In this document: positions 40,378 through 50,489 of the stretch, piece after piece
Layout of the letters: each line of letters starts with the position of its first letter
Numbering within the stretch: the stretch's first letter is position 1
From: Rhodothalassium salexigens DSM 2132
Lineage (GTDB): Bacteria; Pseudomonadota; Alphaproteobacteria; Sphingomonadales; Rhodothalassiaceae
Direction: 5' to 3'
Length of the DNA: 64,000 bases
NCBI RefSeq assembly: GCF_004341375.1
Contig: NZ_SLXO01000003.1
Location: forward strand, 124,001-188,000
The notes under the pieces: generated by a model
Databases searched by the model: none
Told to the model about the DNA's origin: nothing
Seen by the model: the letters and a program-made list of their open reading frames with translations, nothing else
Position numbers and translations under genes: made by a program

Positions 40378-40666
40378 GGGCGGTCTCTCTTTCCTGTGGG
40401 GCGCGCCGTGGGTGTGTGCGCGTCCTGGTCCTATGCGGCGGGCCTGTTTGGTGCGCGGCCTGGTTTTGCGGGCGCGTCGGGGGCGCGCACCAGCACCGCG
40501 CGGCTTTCCCGCAGCGTGCGTTGCGCCCGGTTCGCAGCACCGGTCGCGCGGGCGCGGCCGGGCGGTTCGCGCCGCCGCTGCCGCCCCGCCTCCTTTAGCG
40601 ATTCGCGGCGGATTTGGAAAGGGGGACCGGATCGGTCCGGTTGGCCCTTCGGTTGCGACCTGGCGG

Positions 40667-41353
40667 CTATTTGGTGCCGTAGAGCCGGTCGCCGGCGTCG
40701 CCGAGGCCGGGCAGGATATAGCCCCGGTCGTCCAGGTCGCGGTCGAGGGCGGCGGTGACGATCTCCACGTCCGGGTGCGCGCGGCCCAGCGTCTCGACCC
40801 CCTGCGGCGCGGCGAGCAGGCAGACGAAGCGCAAATCCTTGGCGCCCGCCGCCTTGAGCCGGGTGATCGCATGGGCGGCGGAGTTGCCGGTCGCCAGCAT
40901 CGGGTCGAGCACATAGACCCGGCGTTGTTCCAGGTCCTTGGGCACCTTGAACAGATATTCCGTCGGTTGCAGCGTGGTGTCGTCGCGCACCAGGCCCACA
41001 TGGCCGACCCGCGCCGAGGGCACCAGTTCCAGCATGGCGCCCATCAGCCCGTCGCCGGCGCGCAGGATCGACACGAAGCACAGCTTCTTGCCGGTCAGCA
41101 CGGGCATTTGGGCGGTTTCCATGGGCGTGGCCACCGGCCGGTCTTCAAGCGGCAGGTCGCGCATCGCCTCATAGCCCAGGAACAGCGTGATCTCGCGCAG
41201 CAGGTGGCGAAAGCTGTTGGTCGGGCAGGTGGCGTCGCGCATCAGCGACAGCTTGTGGCGCACCAGCGGGTGCTGCACCAGGGTGACGTTAGCCGGCGTC
41301 TCGGGCGGCGTCTCTGCCGGCGTCGGCGTGGGCGTGGCGGTGTGATCGGGCAT
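40667..41353 (-). CDS. upp: Uracil phosphoribosyltransferase
   Basis: Salvage enzyme converting uracil and PRPP to UMP. The 228 residues have HPLVRHKLSLMRDATCPTNS at the N-terminus and the PRPP loop DPMLATGNSAAHAITRLKAA. About 18 Pro/Thr-rich residues precede the conserved start. It stands alone between rlmN and the P-type ATPase. Confidence 0.96.
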   Translation of the reverse strand: MPDHTATPTPTPAETPPETPANVTLVQHPLVRHKLSLMRDATCPTNSFRHLLREITLFLGYEAMRDLPLEDRPVATPMETAQMPVLTGKKLCFVSILRAGDGLMGAMLELVPSARVGHVGLVRDDTTLQPTEYLFKVPKDLEQRRVYVLDPMLATGNSAAHAITRLKAAGAKDLRFVCLLAAPQGVETLGRAHPDVEIVTAALDRDLDDRGYILPGLGDAGDRLYGTK

Positions 41354-41465
41354 GGGGCGCGGGCCTTTCGCTGGGGGCTCGGCAAAACATGGCGCCCCGC
41401 TTAGCTCAAGCCGCCGTCCACGCCAAGGGGCGCTGTTGGCGACACGCGCCGCGCGCCAAGGGCGG

Positions 41466-44135
41466 TCAGCGCGCCGCCCGGCGGTCGCGCCGCCGGACGG
41501 TCCATTTGTGCGCTTCCTCGACCACGAACAGGATCGACGCCACGCCCAGCAGCAACAGCCATTCGCGCGGCGTCACCGGCTGGAGTTGCAGCACGTCGCT
41601 GATCACCGGCAGGTGCAGGGCGGCGATGTGGATGATCTGGGCCAATGGCACGGCGCAGATCAGGAACGGGTTGGCGAAGAACGGGATGCGCAGCAGCGAA
41701 CGGCGTTCCGAGCGGCTGTTGAGCGCGTGGATGTTGCCGAACAGCACCATCTGCATGAGCACCAGGTTGCGCGCCTCGGCCTCGGGGATGCCGATGTGCA
41801 GCACATACCAATAGACCGCGAAGGCCAGGCCGCCCATCACCGTGCCGGTCAGCAGCACATGCTCGATGATGTGGCGCTCGAAGATCGGTTCGCTGGGCCG
41901 GCGCGGCCGGGCGTCCAGTTCGCCGCCCTCCTTGGGCTCGAACGCCAGCGCCACGTCCTGCAGGCCGTTGGCCACCAGGTTGAGCCACAACAGCTGCACG
42001 GCGATCATCGGCATGGGCAGGGCGGGCCCGAAGAAGCCGGCGAGCGCGGTCAGGAAGAACAGCAACAGCGCGGAAAAGCCGGTGGCGATCAACAGCGCGA
42101 TCACCTTGCGGATATTGTTGTAGACGATGCGGCCCTGTTCGATGCCGTCGACGATCGAGGCGAAATTGTCGTCGGTGATGATCAGGTCGGCGGTCTCGCG
42201 CGCCACGTCGGTGCCGCGCTTGCCCATGGCGATGCCCACATTAGCGGCACCCATGGCCGGGGCGTCGTTGACGCCGTCGCCGGTGACGCCGACGAAATGG
42301 CCGCCGCGCATCAGGCTGGTGACGATCTGTTCCTTCTGCTGCGGCTCGATGCGGGCGAACACCCGGGCCGGACGGATCAGCGCGTCGGCGGCGTCGGCGC
42401 CCTGGGCGGTGGCGGCGCGGATGTCGGTGCCGGTGACCACCGGGTCGTCGGGGCCGCACAGGCCCAACTCGGCGGCGATGGCGCGCGCGGTCGCCGGATG
42501 GTCGCCGGTGACCATGGCCACCTCGATGCCGCCGGCCCGGCAGCGCGCCACCGCGTCCTTGGCCTCGGGGCGGATCGGGTCGATCATGGCGACCAGGCCC
42601 AGGAAGGTCATGTCGGCCAGCGCCTCGGCGCTGTCGGCCTGGCGCCGGGCCAGCGCCAGCACCCGATAACCCTGGCGCCCCAGGCTCTCGAACTCTGCCT
42701 GGATCGCGGCGGCGTCGAGGGCCACCGGCGTGCCGCTGGCGTCGATCATTTGCGTGCAGCAGGCGAGCATCTTCTCGGGGCTGCCCTTGACGTAGAGCCA
42801 GGTGGTGTCGCCGTCGCGGTTGAGCGAGCCCGAATAGGCGTTTTCCGATTCATACGGGATCATGTCGAGCCGGCGCTGGCGCTCGTTGATGTCGCTGATC
42901 GACAGGCCGAGCTTCTTGGCCAGCACCAGGAACGCCACGTCGACGATGTCGCCGCTCGAGTCCCATTCGCCGCCGGCATAGTCGAGCTGGCTTTCGTTGG
43001 CGAGCACGCCGGTGATCGCCAGGTCGCGCAGCCGGTCGGTGTTGCCATTGCCGTCGATGGCGCCGCCGGGCGACACGCCCTCGCCCGACACGTCGAAGCG
43101 GCTGCCGTCGGGCAGCACCACCTTGCGGATGGTCAACTCGTTGACGGTCAGCGTGCCGGTCTTGTCGGAACAGATGAACGTGCACGAGCCCAAGGCCTCG
43201 ACCGCGATCAGCTTGCGGATGATCACATTGTGCGCCGCCATGCGCCGCATGCCGATGGCCAGCGCCACCGTCAGCGCGGCCGGCAGGCCCTCGGGGATCG
43301 TCGACACCGCCAGGCCGATGGCCATCAAGATCATGCCCTCGGCGTCATAGCCGCCGCTCATCAGCATCATGGCGACCAGCAGCACGATGGCGACGAAGAT
43401 CGCCGCCGCCACCTTGTAGGTGAATTTGCGGATGCGAATCATCAGCGGCGGTTCGGAGGTGCGCGGTGCGCTCAGCCGGCCGGCGATCTTGCCCAGTTCG
43501 GTGTCGAGCGCGGTGGCGGTGACCAGCCCGCGCGCCCGACCGTGGGTCATGATGGTGCCGGCGAACAGTTGGTTCTGCCGGTCGCCCAAGGGAGCGTCGT
43601 CGGCGACCATGGCCTGGGCGTTCTTGGTGGTGGCCAGGCTTTCACCGGTGAGCATGCTTTCGTCGGCCGCCACCGACTGGCTGTGCACCAGCCGGATATC
43701 GGCCGGCACCTTGTCGCCCGACGCCAGCATCACTAGGTCGCCGGGCACCAATTCTTCGATATCGACGGTCTTGGGCGCGCCGTCGCGGATCACCTTCGCC
43801 GTGCCCTTGACCATCTTGCGCAAGGCGGCGGCGGCGCGCGTGGCCGATACCTCCTGGATCGTGCCGATCACCGCGTTGAGCAGCAGGACGGCGACGATGA
43901 ACACGCCGCTCGACATCTGGCCGAGCAGGAACGACACCGCCGCCGCGATCACCAGGATGTAGATGAACGGGCTTCGGAACTGGCGGAAGAACAGCGCCAG
44001 CGGCCCGGGCAGCGGCGGTTCGGGCAAGCGGTTGGGGCCATGTCGAGCCAGGGCGTCGGCAGCGGCGACGCTGGTCAGGCCCTCGTTCCGGGTCGCGGGC
44101 GCTGCTGCGCGGTTCAGGCCTTCCTGGCTGTCCAT
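41466..44135 (-). CDS. P-type cation-transporting ATPase (P2 type)
   Basis: Inner-membrane cation pump of 889 residues. Order: N-terminal cation-ATPase domain, actuator loop LTGESLATT, transmembrane motif STIPEGLPAALTVALAIGMR, phosphorylation site CSDKTGTLTVNEL, hinge GVTGDGVNDAPAMGAANVGI, and about ten helices. PEGLP resembles Ca2+ pumps, but the helix-6 segment reads NLVANGLQDVALAFE rather than NLVTDGLPA, so the ion (Ca2+, Mg2+, Mn2+ or Na+) is uncertain. A sigma70-like promoter precedes it. Confidence 0.92.
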   Translation of the reverse strand: MDSQEGLNRAAAPATRNEGLTSVAAADALARHGPNRLPEPPLPGPLALFFRQFRSPFIYILVIAAAVSFLLGQMSSGVFIVAVLLLNAVIGTIQEVSATRAAAALRKMVKGTAKVIRDGAPKTVDIEELVPGDLVMLASGDKVPADIRLVHSQSVAADESMLTGESLATTKNAQAMVADDAPLGDRQNQLFAGTIMTHGRARGLVTATALDTELGKIAGRLSAPRTSEPPLMIRIRKFTYKVAAAIFVAIVLLVAMMLMSGGYDAEGMILMAIGLAVSTIPEGLPAALTVALAIGMRRMAAHNVIIRKLIAVEALGSCTFICSDKTGTLTVNELTIRKVVLPDGSRFDVSGEGVSPGGAIDGNGNTDRLRDLAITGVLANESQLDYAGGEWDSSGDIVDVAFLVLAKKLGLSISDINERQRRLDMIPYESENAYSGSLNRDGDTTWLYVKGSPEKMLACCTQMIDASGTPVALDAAAIQAEFESLGRQGYRVLALARRQADSAEALADMTFLGLVAMIDPIRPEAKDAVARCRAGGIEVAMVTGDHPATARAIAAELGLCGPDDPVVTGTDIRAATAQGADAADALIRPARVFARIEPQQKEQIVTSLMRGGHFVGVTGDGVNDAPAMGAANVGIAMGKRGTDVARETADLIITDDNFASIVDGIEQGRIVYNNIRKVIALLIATGFSALLLFFLTALAGFFGPALPMPMIAVQLLWLNLVANGLQDVALAFEPKEGGELDARPRRPSEPIFERHIIEHVLLTGTVMGGLAFAVYWYVLHIGIPEAEARNLVLMQMVLFGNIHALNSRSERRSLLRIPFFANPFLICAVPLAQIIHIAALHLPVISDVLQLQPVTPREWLLLLGVASILFVVEEAHKWTVRRRDRRAAR

Positions 44136-44166
44136 GGCGTCGCTTTCCTGTGGCGCTGTTTGACTC

Positions 44167-44196
44167 TTATATTGCAGCGCACACTAGCCGGTTCAA
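44167..44196 (-). promoter_or_regulatory. Sigma70-like promoter of the P-type ATPase gene
   Basis: On the minus strand, TTGAAC (-35, 44191-44196) is separated by 18 bases from ATATAA (-10, 44167-44172), about 30 bases before the ATG at 44135. It lies between the ialB stop and the ATPase start. Confidence 0.5.
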
Positions 44197-44208
44197 GCGA
44201 CGGCCGCG

Positions 44209-44784
44209 TTACATGCCGCAGGCGTCCGAGATCGCGTTGTGCGCTGCGGTGAAGCCGCTCAGCGAATAGGTGTCGGTGGTCCGGGTGCCGCGGCTCGACG
44301 TGCCGGTGACCACCAGCTTGAGCCCGCGCTTCATGGCCTGGACCATCTTCGAATCGGCCTTGGCGTCATAGTTCCAGGCGCCGTCGCCCTGGGTGAACAT
44401 CTCGAAGCTGGTCTTGCCGTCGATGGTGGCGCGCACGGTGGAGCCGTCCTTGAGCGGATAGCCCACATCGATGTTCACCTCGTCGCGGATTTTCAGCGAC
44501 GGCTTGTGGCTGACCAGGATGTAGATGTCGCCGCGGGTGACGTTCTTGCGGCTGGCCTGCCATTTGTCCGGCTGCGAGACCATGAAACAGACCTTGGAGC
44601 CGTCGGAATAGAGCGCGCGCATGGCGTCCCAGTCCTTGTAGGAGCCGAGCAGGTGCTTTTGCTTCACCGACTGGGCCTCAGCCGCCGGCGCCGGCGTCAT
44701 CAGCGCCACGCCCAACGCCGCCGCCATGGCGGCGACGCCTGCGCGCCAAGCCCTGGGAAACCGCCGCGAAGTCGCTGTCGTCAT
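44209..44784 (-). CDS. Invasion-associated locus B (IalB) family protein
   Basis: 191-residue secreted protein with an Arg-rich N-terminus and a signal peptide ending near PAAEAQS (about residue 38). The mature part matches the IalB family (GSYKDWDAMRALYSDGSKVC, RGDIYILVSHKPSLKIRDEV, DTYSLSGFTAAHNAISDACG), common in non-pathogenic alphaproteobacteria; function unclear, probably periplasmic. The ATG overlaps the stop of the SPOUT methyltransferase gene (ATGA). Confidence 0.9.
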   Translation of the reverse strand: MTTATSRRFPRAWRAGVAAMAAALGVALMTPAPAAEAQSVKQKHLLGSYKDWDAMRALYSDGSKVCFMVSQPDKWQASRKNVTRGDIYILVSHKPSLKIRDEVNIDVGYPLKDGSTVRATIDGKTSFEMFTQGDGAWNYDAKADSKMVQAMKRGLKLVVTGTSSRGTRTTDTYSLSGFTAAHNAISDACGM

Positions 44785-45416
44785 GCCTGTCCTCGTTGTT
44801 GCTTGCGTTGCTTGGGCCGCCCGTGGACGTGCGCGGGCAGCGGCTCGGCCGGACCGCCGGGCATCAAGGGGCGCTCGGCGAAGCGGCCGTGGGCGATCAG
44901 CCGGTCGTACATCACGATCGCGCCGGCGGTCGCCACGTTGAGCGAAAATTGGGTCGGAATCTTGATCACATGGTCGCAGCGGGCGAGCAACGCCGGGCTC
45001 AGGTCGACCCGCTCGGAGCCCAGGATATAGGCTGCCTTGGGCGGGTGATGAAAGCTCGGCATGGCGACCGCGTCGTCGGTGATCTCGACGCCCACTAACC
45101 GGCAGCCGCGCGGTAGCACCAGGGCGTCGAGGCTGTCATATTCGTAATAGGGTACGGTGTCGGCGACCCGGCTGGTATCGGCGAAGCGCTTGGCCTGGTC
45201 TGCCGGCAGCGGGTTGCGCCCGGCCCGGGCGCCGGCGGCCTCGTGGTCGTCGGCATTGGCGCGGTTGGCCGGGATGGGGGCGGCTTGGGGGGGCTTGTAG
45301 TCCGGCCGGATCGCGAACGCGAAGGCGGCGCCGAAGCCATGGGCGGTGCGGATCAGATTGCCCATATTGCCGGCCTTGGACACGCCGTCGATCCCGATTG
45401 CGAAATAGCCGCGCAT
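44781..45416 (-). CDS. TrmH-family (SPOUT) RNA methyltransferase
   Basis: 211-residue SPOUT-fold RNA 2'-O-methyltransferase. Motifs: GNMGNLIRTAHGFGAAF (motif 1), ILGSERVDLSP (motif 2) and IPTQFSLNVATAGAIVMYDR (motif 3). A stretch of about 40 residues rich in Pro/Ala/Asp is inserted near residue 45. The RNA target is unknown. It overlaps ialB by four bases, an association that looks operonic rather than functional. Confidence 0.9.
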   Translation of the reverse strand: MRGYFAIGIDGVSKAGNMGNLIRTAHGFGAAFAFAIRPDYKPPQAAPIPANRANADDHEAAGARAGRNPLPADQAKRFADTSRVADTVPYYEYDSLDALVLPRGCRLVGVEITDDAVAMPSFHHPPKAAYILGSERVDLSPALLARCDHVIKIPTQFSLNVATAGAIVMYDRLIAHGRFAERPLMPGGPAEPLPAHVHGRPKQRKQQRGQA

Positions 45417-45572
45417 GACACTCCTTCCCCGACCAAAGCATGGCGCGTGCGCGCGCCCGGCTCTCTCTTAACGCCGCAGCGCGCGCGCGCCAAGGCCGCC
45501 GCTGCCGGTTGACGGGGTCGGTTGCCCGTGCCACTTCCCAAGGCCAGAACAAGCCATGGAGGGTTTGGGAGC

Positions 45573-46271
<699 letters not shown>

Positions 46272-46344
46272 GCCCGGGCGCCGAGCCCGCACCCCGATCG
46301 AGAGGCTGAGGGCGCCCGTTCGGGCGTCGAGATGGAGGGACCCA

Positions 46345-46971
46345 ATGCCCTGGACACGCGAACAGATGGCCGCGCGCGCGGCCGAGGAACTGGAAGACGG
46401 CTTCTACGTCAATCTCGGCATCGGCATTCCGACCCTGGTGGCCAATTACATCCCCGCCGACAAGGATGTGACCCTGCAGTCCGAAAACGGTATGCTCGGC
46501 ATGGGACCGTTTCCCACCGAGGCCGAGGTCGACCCCGACCTGATCAATGCGGGCAAGCAGACGATCACCCAGATCAAGCGGTCGAGCTATTTCTCGTCGG
46601 CCGACAGCTTCGCGATGATCCGCGGCGGCCACATCGACCTGTCGATCCTCGGCGCCATGGAAGTGGCCGAGAATGGCGACATCGCCAACTGGATGATCCC
46701 GGGCAAGATGGTCAAGGGCATGGGCGGCGCTATGGACCTGGTGGCCGGCGTCAAGCGCGTGGTGGTGGTCATGGACCACACCAACAAGGCCGGCGAGCCC
46801 AAGCTGCTGAAGCGGTGCACCCTGCCGCTCACCGGCACCGGCGTGGTCGACCGCATCGTGACCAATCTGGGCGTGCTCGACGTGGTCGAGGGCGGCCTGA
46901 AGATCGTCGAATGCGCGCCCGAGGTGCGGGAAGCGGACATCCGCGCCGCCACCGAGGCCGCCATCGTCTGA
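46345..46971 (+). CDS. scoB: 3-oxoacid CoA-transferase subunit B
   Basis: Beta subunit carrying the catalytic glutamate in the [12 protein letters not shown] motif ([10 protein letters not shown], near residue 52). The 208 residues begin [20 protein letters not shown] and end with [26 protein letters not shown] site precedes ATG 46345. It forms the heteromeric enzyme with the preceding gene. Confidence 0.96.
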   Translation: MPWTREQMAARAAEELEDGFYVNLGIGIPTLVANYIPADKDVTLQSENGMLGMGPFPTEAEVDPDLINAGKQTITQIKRSSYFSSADSFAMIRGGHIDLSILGAMEVAENGDIANWMIPGKMVKGMGGAMDLVAGVKRVVVVMDHTNKAGEPKLLKRCTLPLTGTGVVDRIVTNLGVLDVVEGGLKIVECAPEVREADIRAATEAAIV

Positions 46972-47035
46972 CCGGCTGTCGGTCGGTCCAGCCCGGCAAT
47001 GGCGCCATAGGCCGCGTCGGGGCGACACCCGCCCC

Positions 47036-47186
47036 GTCATGGCGAGCGCCAGCGACGCCATCCATGGTCGCTCGCCCCGGGCCCTGGTGTCGCCGGGTAT
47101 GCGCCGGCGGCGGCGGGGAGACCGCCGCCCTGGTCGGTGCGTGTTGGCATCGTCGGTTGGATGGCTTCGCTGGCGCTCGCCATGAC
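47036..47186. repeat. Palindromic intergenic repeat with 29-bp inverted arms
   Basis: Arms 47036-47064 (GTCATGGCGAGCGCCAGCGA...) and 47158-47186 are reverse complements at 28 of 29 positions, around a 93-base GC-rich centre. It fills half of the 309-bp gap between the convergent scoB and ubiB. The arm resembles the GTCATTGCGAGCGAAGCGA-type palindromes scattered in many proteobacterial genomes, so it is probably a dispersed REP/MITE-like unit. The rest of the gap holds nothing I recognise. Confidence 0.75.
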
Positions 47187-47280
47187 GAGGGGGTGCGGCC
47201 GGCCGGGGCCTTGGTGGGGCTGTAGCGGCAGCGCGGGTGGAGACGTGGCCGGCCCGCCCGCGCCGTCGCGCGGGTCTTGG

Positions 47281-48828
47281 TCAGCTCAGCAACAGCACGA
47301 TGAGCGCGCCGACCAGGGCGCCGATCACCCCGGCGGTCATCGGATGCGGGCGGTCGGGGCCCTTGAGGGCTGCCAGACTGCGCGGGTCGATGGGCAGGCC
47401 GTCGCGCTCGGCGCGTTCGAGCAGCCGGGCGCCGGCGCGCGCCAGGTCGGGCAGGCGGCCGATCGAGCGCCCGGCCTCGATCAGCGTGTCGGCGGCCTGG
47501 GCTTCAAGCCCGTATTGATCGCGGATCCAGCTTTCGATCACCGGCCGGCTCGACGCCCACAGATTGACCCGCGGGTCGAGCGTCGAGGCCAGGCCCTCGA
47601 CCATCACCATGCTGCGCTGGAGCATCAGCAGTTGCGGCTGGGTCTCCATGTCGAACGCGGCGGTGGTGGCGAACAGTTGCGCCAGCATGTCGCCGGCGGA
47701 GATTTCTTCCACCGGTCGGTCGTGCACCGGTTCGGCGATGGCGCGCAGGGCCATGGCGAAATCGGCCACCGAGCGGTCGCCGGGCACATAGCCGGCCTTG
47801 AAGTGGCTCTTGGCCGCGCGCATGTAGTCGCGCTCCTGGAACGCCCACAGGATCTCGGCCAGATAAAGCGCCGACTCGCGGTCGAGCCGGCCCATGATGC
47901 CGAAATCGAGCGCCACCAGCGTGCCGTCGGCTTCGACCAGGAAATTGCCCTGGTGCAGGTCGGCGTGGAAATAGCCGTCGCGCATCGCCTGCTTGAGGAA
48001 GATCTGCACCACCCGTTCGGCCAGCGCGTGGCGGTCATGGCCGCGGGCGTCGAGGGTCGCCATGTCCGACAGCGGCGTGCCGTCGATCCACTCCATGGTC
48101 ATCACCCGGCGGGCGGTGCGGTGCCAATCGATCTCGGGCACCCGATAGTGCGGTTCGCCGAGCATGGTCTCGCGCAGTTCCGACGCCGCGGCGGCTTCGA
48201 GGCGCAGGTCCAACTCGCGCTCGACGCCTTCGCGCAGGGTCTCGACCACGTCGGTGGCGCGCAGCCGGCGCGCCTCGGGGCTCAGCCGCTCGGCCCATTT
48301 GGCGGCCCAGGCGAAGGCGTCCAGGTCGCGGGCGAATTGCGTGCGGATGCCCGGCCGCGCCACTTTGACCGCCACGTCGCGGCCGTCGGCGGTGCGCGCC
48401 TTGTGGACCTGGGCGATCGACGCGGCGGCCACCGCGCGGTCGTCGAAGCGCGGGAACAGGCTGTCCACCGGCTGGCCCAGATCCTCTTCGATCACCTTGC
48501 GCGCCGCCTCGCCCGAGAACGGCGGCAGCCGGTCCTGCAGGGCGCCCAACTCCACCGCCAGGCCGGGGCCGACGATGTCGGGCCGGGTCGCCAGGGTCTG
48601 GCCCAGTTTCACATAGGCCGGCCCGAGCGCGTGGAGCGCGGCGACCAGGCGCTTGCCCTCGTCGGCCTCGTCGTCGCGGCCGGGGGCCGGCAGGGCGGCG
48701 AGCGACACCAACAGGCGCGCGGGCCAAGGCAGGGGCCCTAAGCGGCGAACGGCGAACCAGGCGCCGTGGCGCTTGAGCACCCACAGGACACGGGCGAAGC
48801 GGGCGGCGTGGCGCAGGGCGGCGAGCAT
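47281..48828 (-). CDS. ubiB: Ubiquinone biosynthesis atypical kinase UbiB
   Basis: ABC1/ADCK-family protein kinase-like ATPase needed for coenzyme Q synthesis. The 515 residues contain the KxGQ motif (AYVKLGQTLATRPDIVGP), the A-rich loop AAASIAQVHKA, the Lys strand DVAVKVARPGI, the metal-binding LDFGIMGRLD, and a C-terminal membrane anchor (PHPMTAGVIGALVGALIVLL). It follows ubiE by 19 bases on the minus strand, probably one transcript. Confidence 0.96.
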   Translation of the reverse strand: MLAALRHAARFARVLWVLKRHGAWFAVRRLGPLPWPARLLVSLAALPAPGRDDEADEGKRLVAALHALGPAYVKLGQTLATRPDIVGPGLAVELGALQDRLPPFSGEAARKVIEEDLGQPVDSLFPRFDDRAVAAASIAQVHKARTADGRDVAVKVARPGIRTQFARDLDAFAWAAKWAERLSPEARRLRATDVVETLREGVERELDLRLEAAAASELRETMLGEPHYRVPEIDWHRTARRVMTMEWIDGTPLSDMATLDARGHDRHALAERVVQIFLKQAMRDGYFHADLHQGNFLVEADGTLVALDFGIMGRLDRESALYLAEILWAFQERDYMRAAKSHFKAGYVPGDRSVADFAMALRAIAEPVHDRPVEEISAGDMLAQLFATTAAFDMETQPQLLMLQRSMVMVEGLASTLDPRVNLWASSRPVIESWIRDQYGLEAQAADTLIEAGRSIGRLPDLARAGARLLERAERDGLPIDPRSLAALKGPDRPHPMTAGVIGALVGALIVLLLS

Positions 48829-48847
48829 CGTCGGCGCGGCTCCCTCG

Positions 48848-49600
48848 TTAAAGCTTGCGGCCGGAATGCAGCGCCACCACCCCGCCGGTCATGCGCCGGT
48901 AGCGCGCATGGGCGAAGCCGGCGTCGCGCATCATGCCGGCGAACTGGTCGGGGCCGGGGAACTGGCGGATCGATTCGACCAGATACTGGTAGCTCTCCCG
49001 GTCGCCGGCGATCATCTGGCCGATGCGCGGGATCACCGCGAAGGAATAGCGCTCGTAAAGCCGGTCGAGCGGCTTGATCGCCAGCTGCGAGAATTCCAGG
49101 CACAAGAAGCGCCCGCCGGGCTTGAGCACGCGCCGGGCTTCGCGCAGGGCGGCCATCCGGTCGGTGACGTTGCGGATGCCGAAGGCGATGGTATAGGCGT
49201 TGAAGCTGGCGTCGGGAAACGGCAGCGTCTCGGCATTGGCGGTCACCCAGTCCAGGTCGAGCCCGCGCTTGTCGGCGCGCCGCCGGCCCTCGGCCAACAT
49301 CGCTTCGTTGATGTCGGACACGGTGATCTGGGCGCCGGGGGCGGCATTGGCGATGCGAAAGGCGATGTCGCCGGTGCCGCCGGCCACGTCCAGGAAGGTT
49401 TCGTGGGCGTGCGGGCGCAGGGTGTGGATCAGCGAATCTTTCCACAACCGGTGGGTGCCCGCCGACATCAAGTCGTTCATCAAGTCGTAGCGGCCGGCGA
49501 CCGAATCGAAGACATTGCGCACCAAGCCCTGCTTTTCGGTGCGGGCCACGGTGCGGAAGCCGAAATCGATGGTCTGGCCTGGGTCTTTGGTCTGCGTCAT
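48848..49600 (-). CDS. ubiE: Demethylmenaquinone/2-polyprenyl-benzoquinol methyltransferase UbiE
   Basis: SAM-dependent C-methyltransferase of ubiquinone (and menaquinone) synthesis. The 250 residues show [23 protein letters not shown] motif [15 protein letters not shown], and [23 protein letters not shown] at 49600 is preceded by AAGGAAATCGCACA. Divergent from mutM with a 55-bp gap; this is the point where gene direction flips. Confidence 0.97.
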   Translation of the reverse strand: MTQTKDPGQTIDFGFRTVARTEKQGLVRNVFDSVAGRYDLMNDLMSAGTHRLWKDSLIHTLRPHAHETFLDVAGGTGDIAFRIANAAPGAQITVSDINEAMLAEGRRRADKRGLDLDWVTANAETLPFPDASFNAYTIAFGIRNVTDRMAALREARRVLKPGGRFLCLEFSQLAIKPLDRLYERYSFAVIPRIGQMIAGDRESYQYLVESIRQFPGPDQFAGMMRDAGFAHARYRRMTGGVVALHSGRKL

Positions 49601-49655
49601 TGTGCGATTTCCTTGGATCGGGCCGCGACCCTAGCCCAACGAAGCCGGACTTGCC

Positions 49656-50489
49656 ATGCCCGAACTCCCCGAAGTTGAAACCGTGCGGCGCGGCTTGATG
49701 CCGCTTCTGACCGGCCGGCGACTGGTCCGCGTCGAGGCGCGCCGGCCCGACCTGCGCTTTCCCTTGCCCGCCGATTTCGCCGAGCGCCTGACCGGGTGCC
49801 GCGTCGCCGCCATCGACCGGCGCTCGAAGTATCTGTTGATCCGCACCGAAGGCGGTCCGGTGCTGCTGGTCCATCTGGGCATGTCGGGCCGGTTCGTCAG
49901 CGGCCCGCACAACCAGGTGCCGCCGCCCGGCCGCCACGATCATCTGCTGTTCGACACCGACGACGGTACCCGGCTTCTGTTCCACGACCCGCGCCGCTTC
50001 GGCATGGCCGATCTGGTGGCGCCTGCGGACCTGCCCGCCCACCGCCTGATCGCCGGATTGGGGCCCGAGCCCCTCGGCCCCGACTTCACCGTCGCGGCGC
50101 TGGCCGCCGGGCTCGCCGGCCGGCGCGCGCCCATGAAGGCGGCGTTGCTCGACCAGCGGCTGGTCGCCGGGCTCGGCAATATCTATGTGTGCGAGGCGCT
50201 GTTTCGTGCCGGTATCTCGCCGCGTCGGCGGGCGGGCAATGTGGCGGCGGCGCGGGTGCGCCGGCTTCATGGCGCCATCCGCGCGGTGCTCGAAGACGCG
50301 ATCGCCAGCGGCGGGTCGAGCCTGCGCGACTTCGTCCGCATCAATGGCGAGTTGGGCTATTTCCAGCATCGGTTCGATGTTTATGGCCGGGCCGGTGAGC
50401 CCTGCCGCGTTGACGGCTGCGGCGCCACGGTCCAGCGTATCGTCCAGTCCAACCGATCGAGCTTCTATTGCCCGCGATGCCAACACTGA
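49656..50489 (+). CDS. mutM: Formamidopyrimidine-DNA glycosylase (Fpg/MutM)
   Basis: Base-excision enzyme for 8-oxoG and FaPy with AP-lyase activity. The 277 residues begin [14 protein letters not shown] with catalytic P2 and E3, and contain the Lys region HLGMSGRF and a C-terminal zinc finger: C-x4-C in [20 protein letters not shown] then FYCPRCQ, where the first pair is spaced by four residues rather than the common two. The next gene begins inside its last codons. Confidence 0.96.
   Translation: MPELPEVETVRRGLMPLLTGRRLVRVEARRPDLRFPLPADFAERLTGCRVAAIDRRSKYLLIRTEGGPVLLVHLGMSGRFVSGPHNQVPPPGRHDHLLFDTDDGTRLLFHDPRRFGMADLVAPADLPAHRLIAGLGPEPLGPDFTVAALAAGLAGRRAPMKAALLDQRLVAGLGNIYVCEALFRAGISPRRRAGNVAAARVRRLHGAIRAVLEDAIASGGSSLRDFVRINGELGYFQHRFDVYGRAGEPCRVDGCGATVQRIVQSNRSSFYCPRCQH

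Noticed and set aside
41352-43736. Plus-strand open frame opposite the P-type ATPase
   Set aside because: His/Gln/Asp/Gly-rich nonsense composition; shadow of the ATPase gene.
45440-45500. Alternating GC run (GTGCGCGCGC and GCGCGCGCGC) as Z-DNA or regulatory site before scoA
   Set aside because: Such runs are common by chance in DNA this rich in GC and nothing else marks the site.
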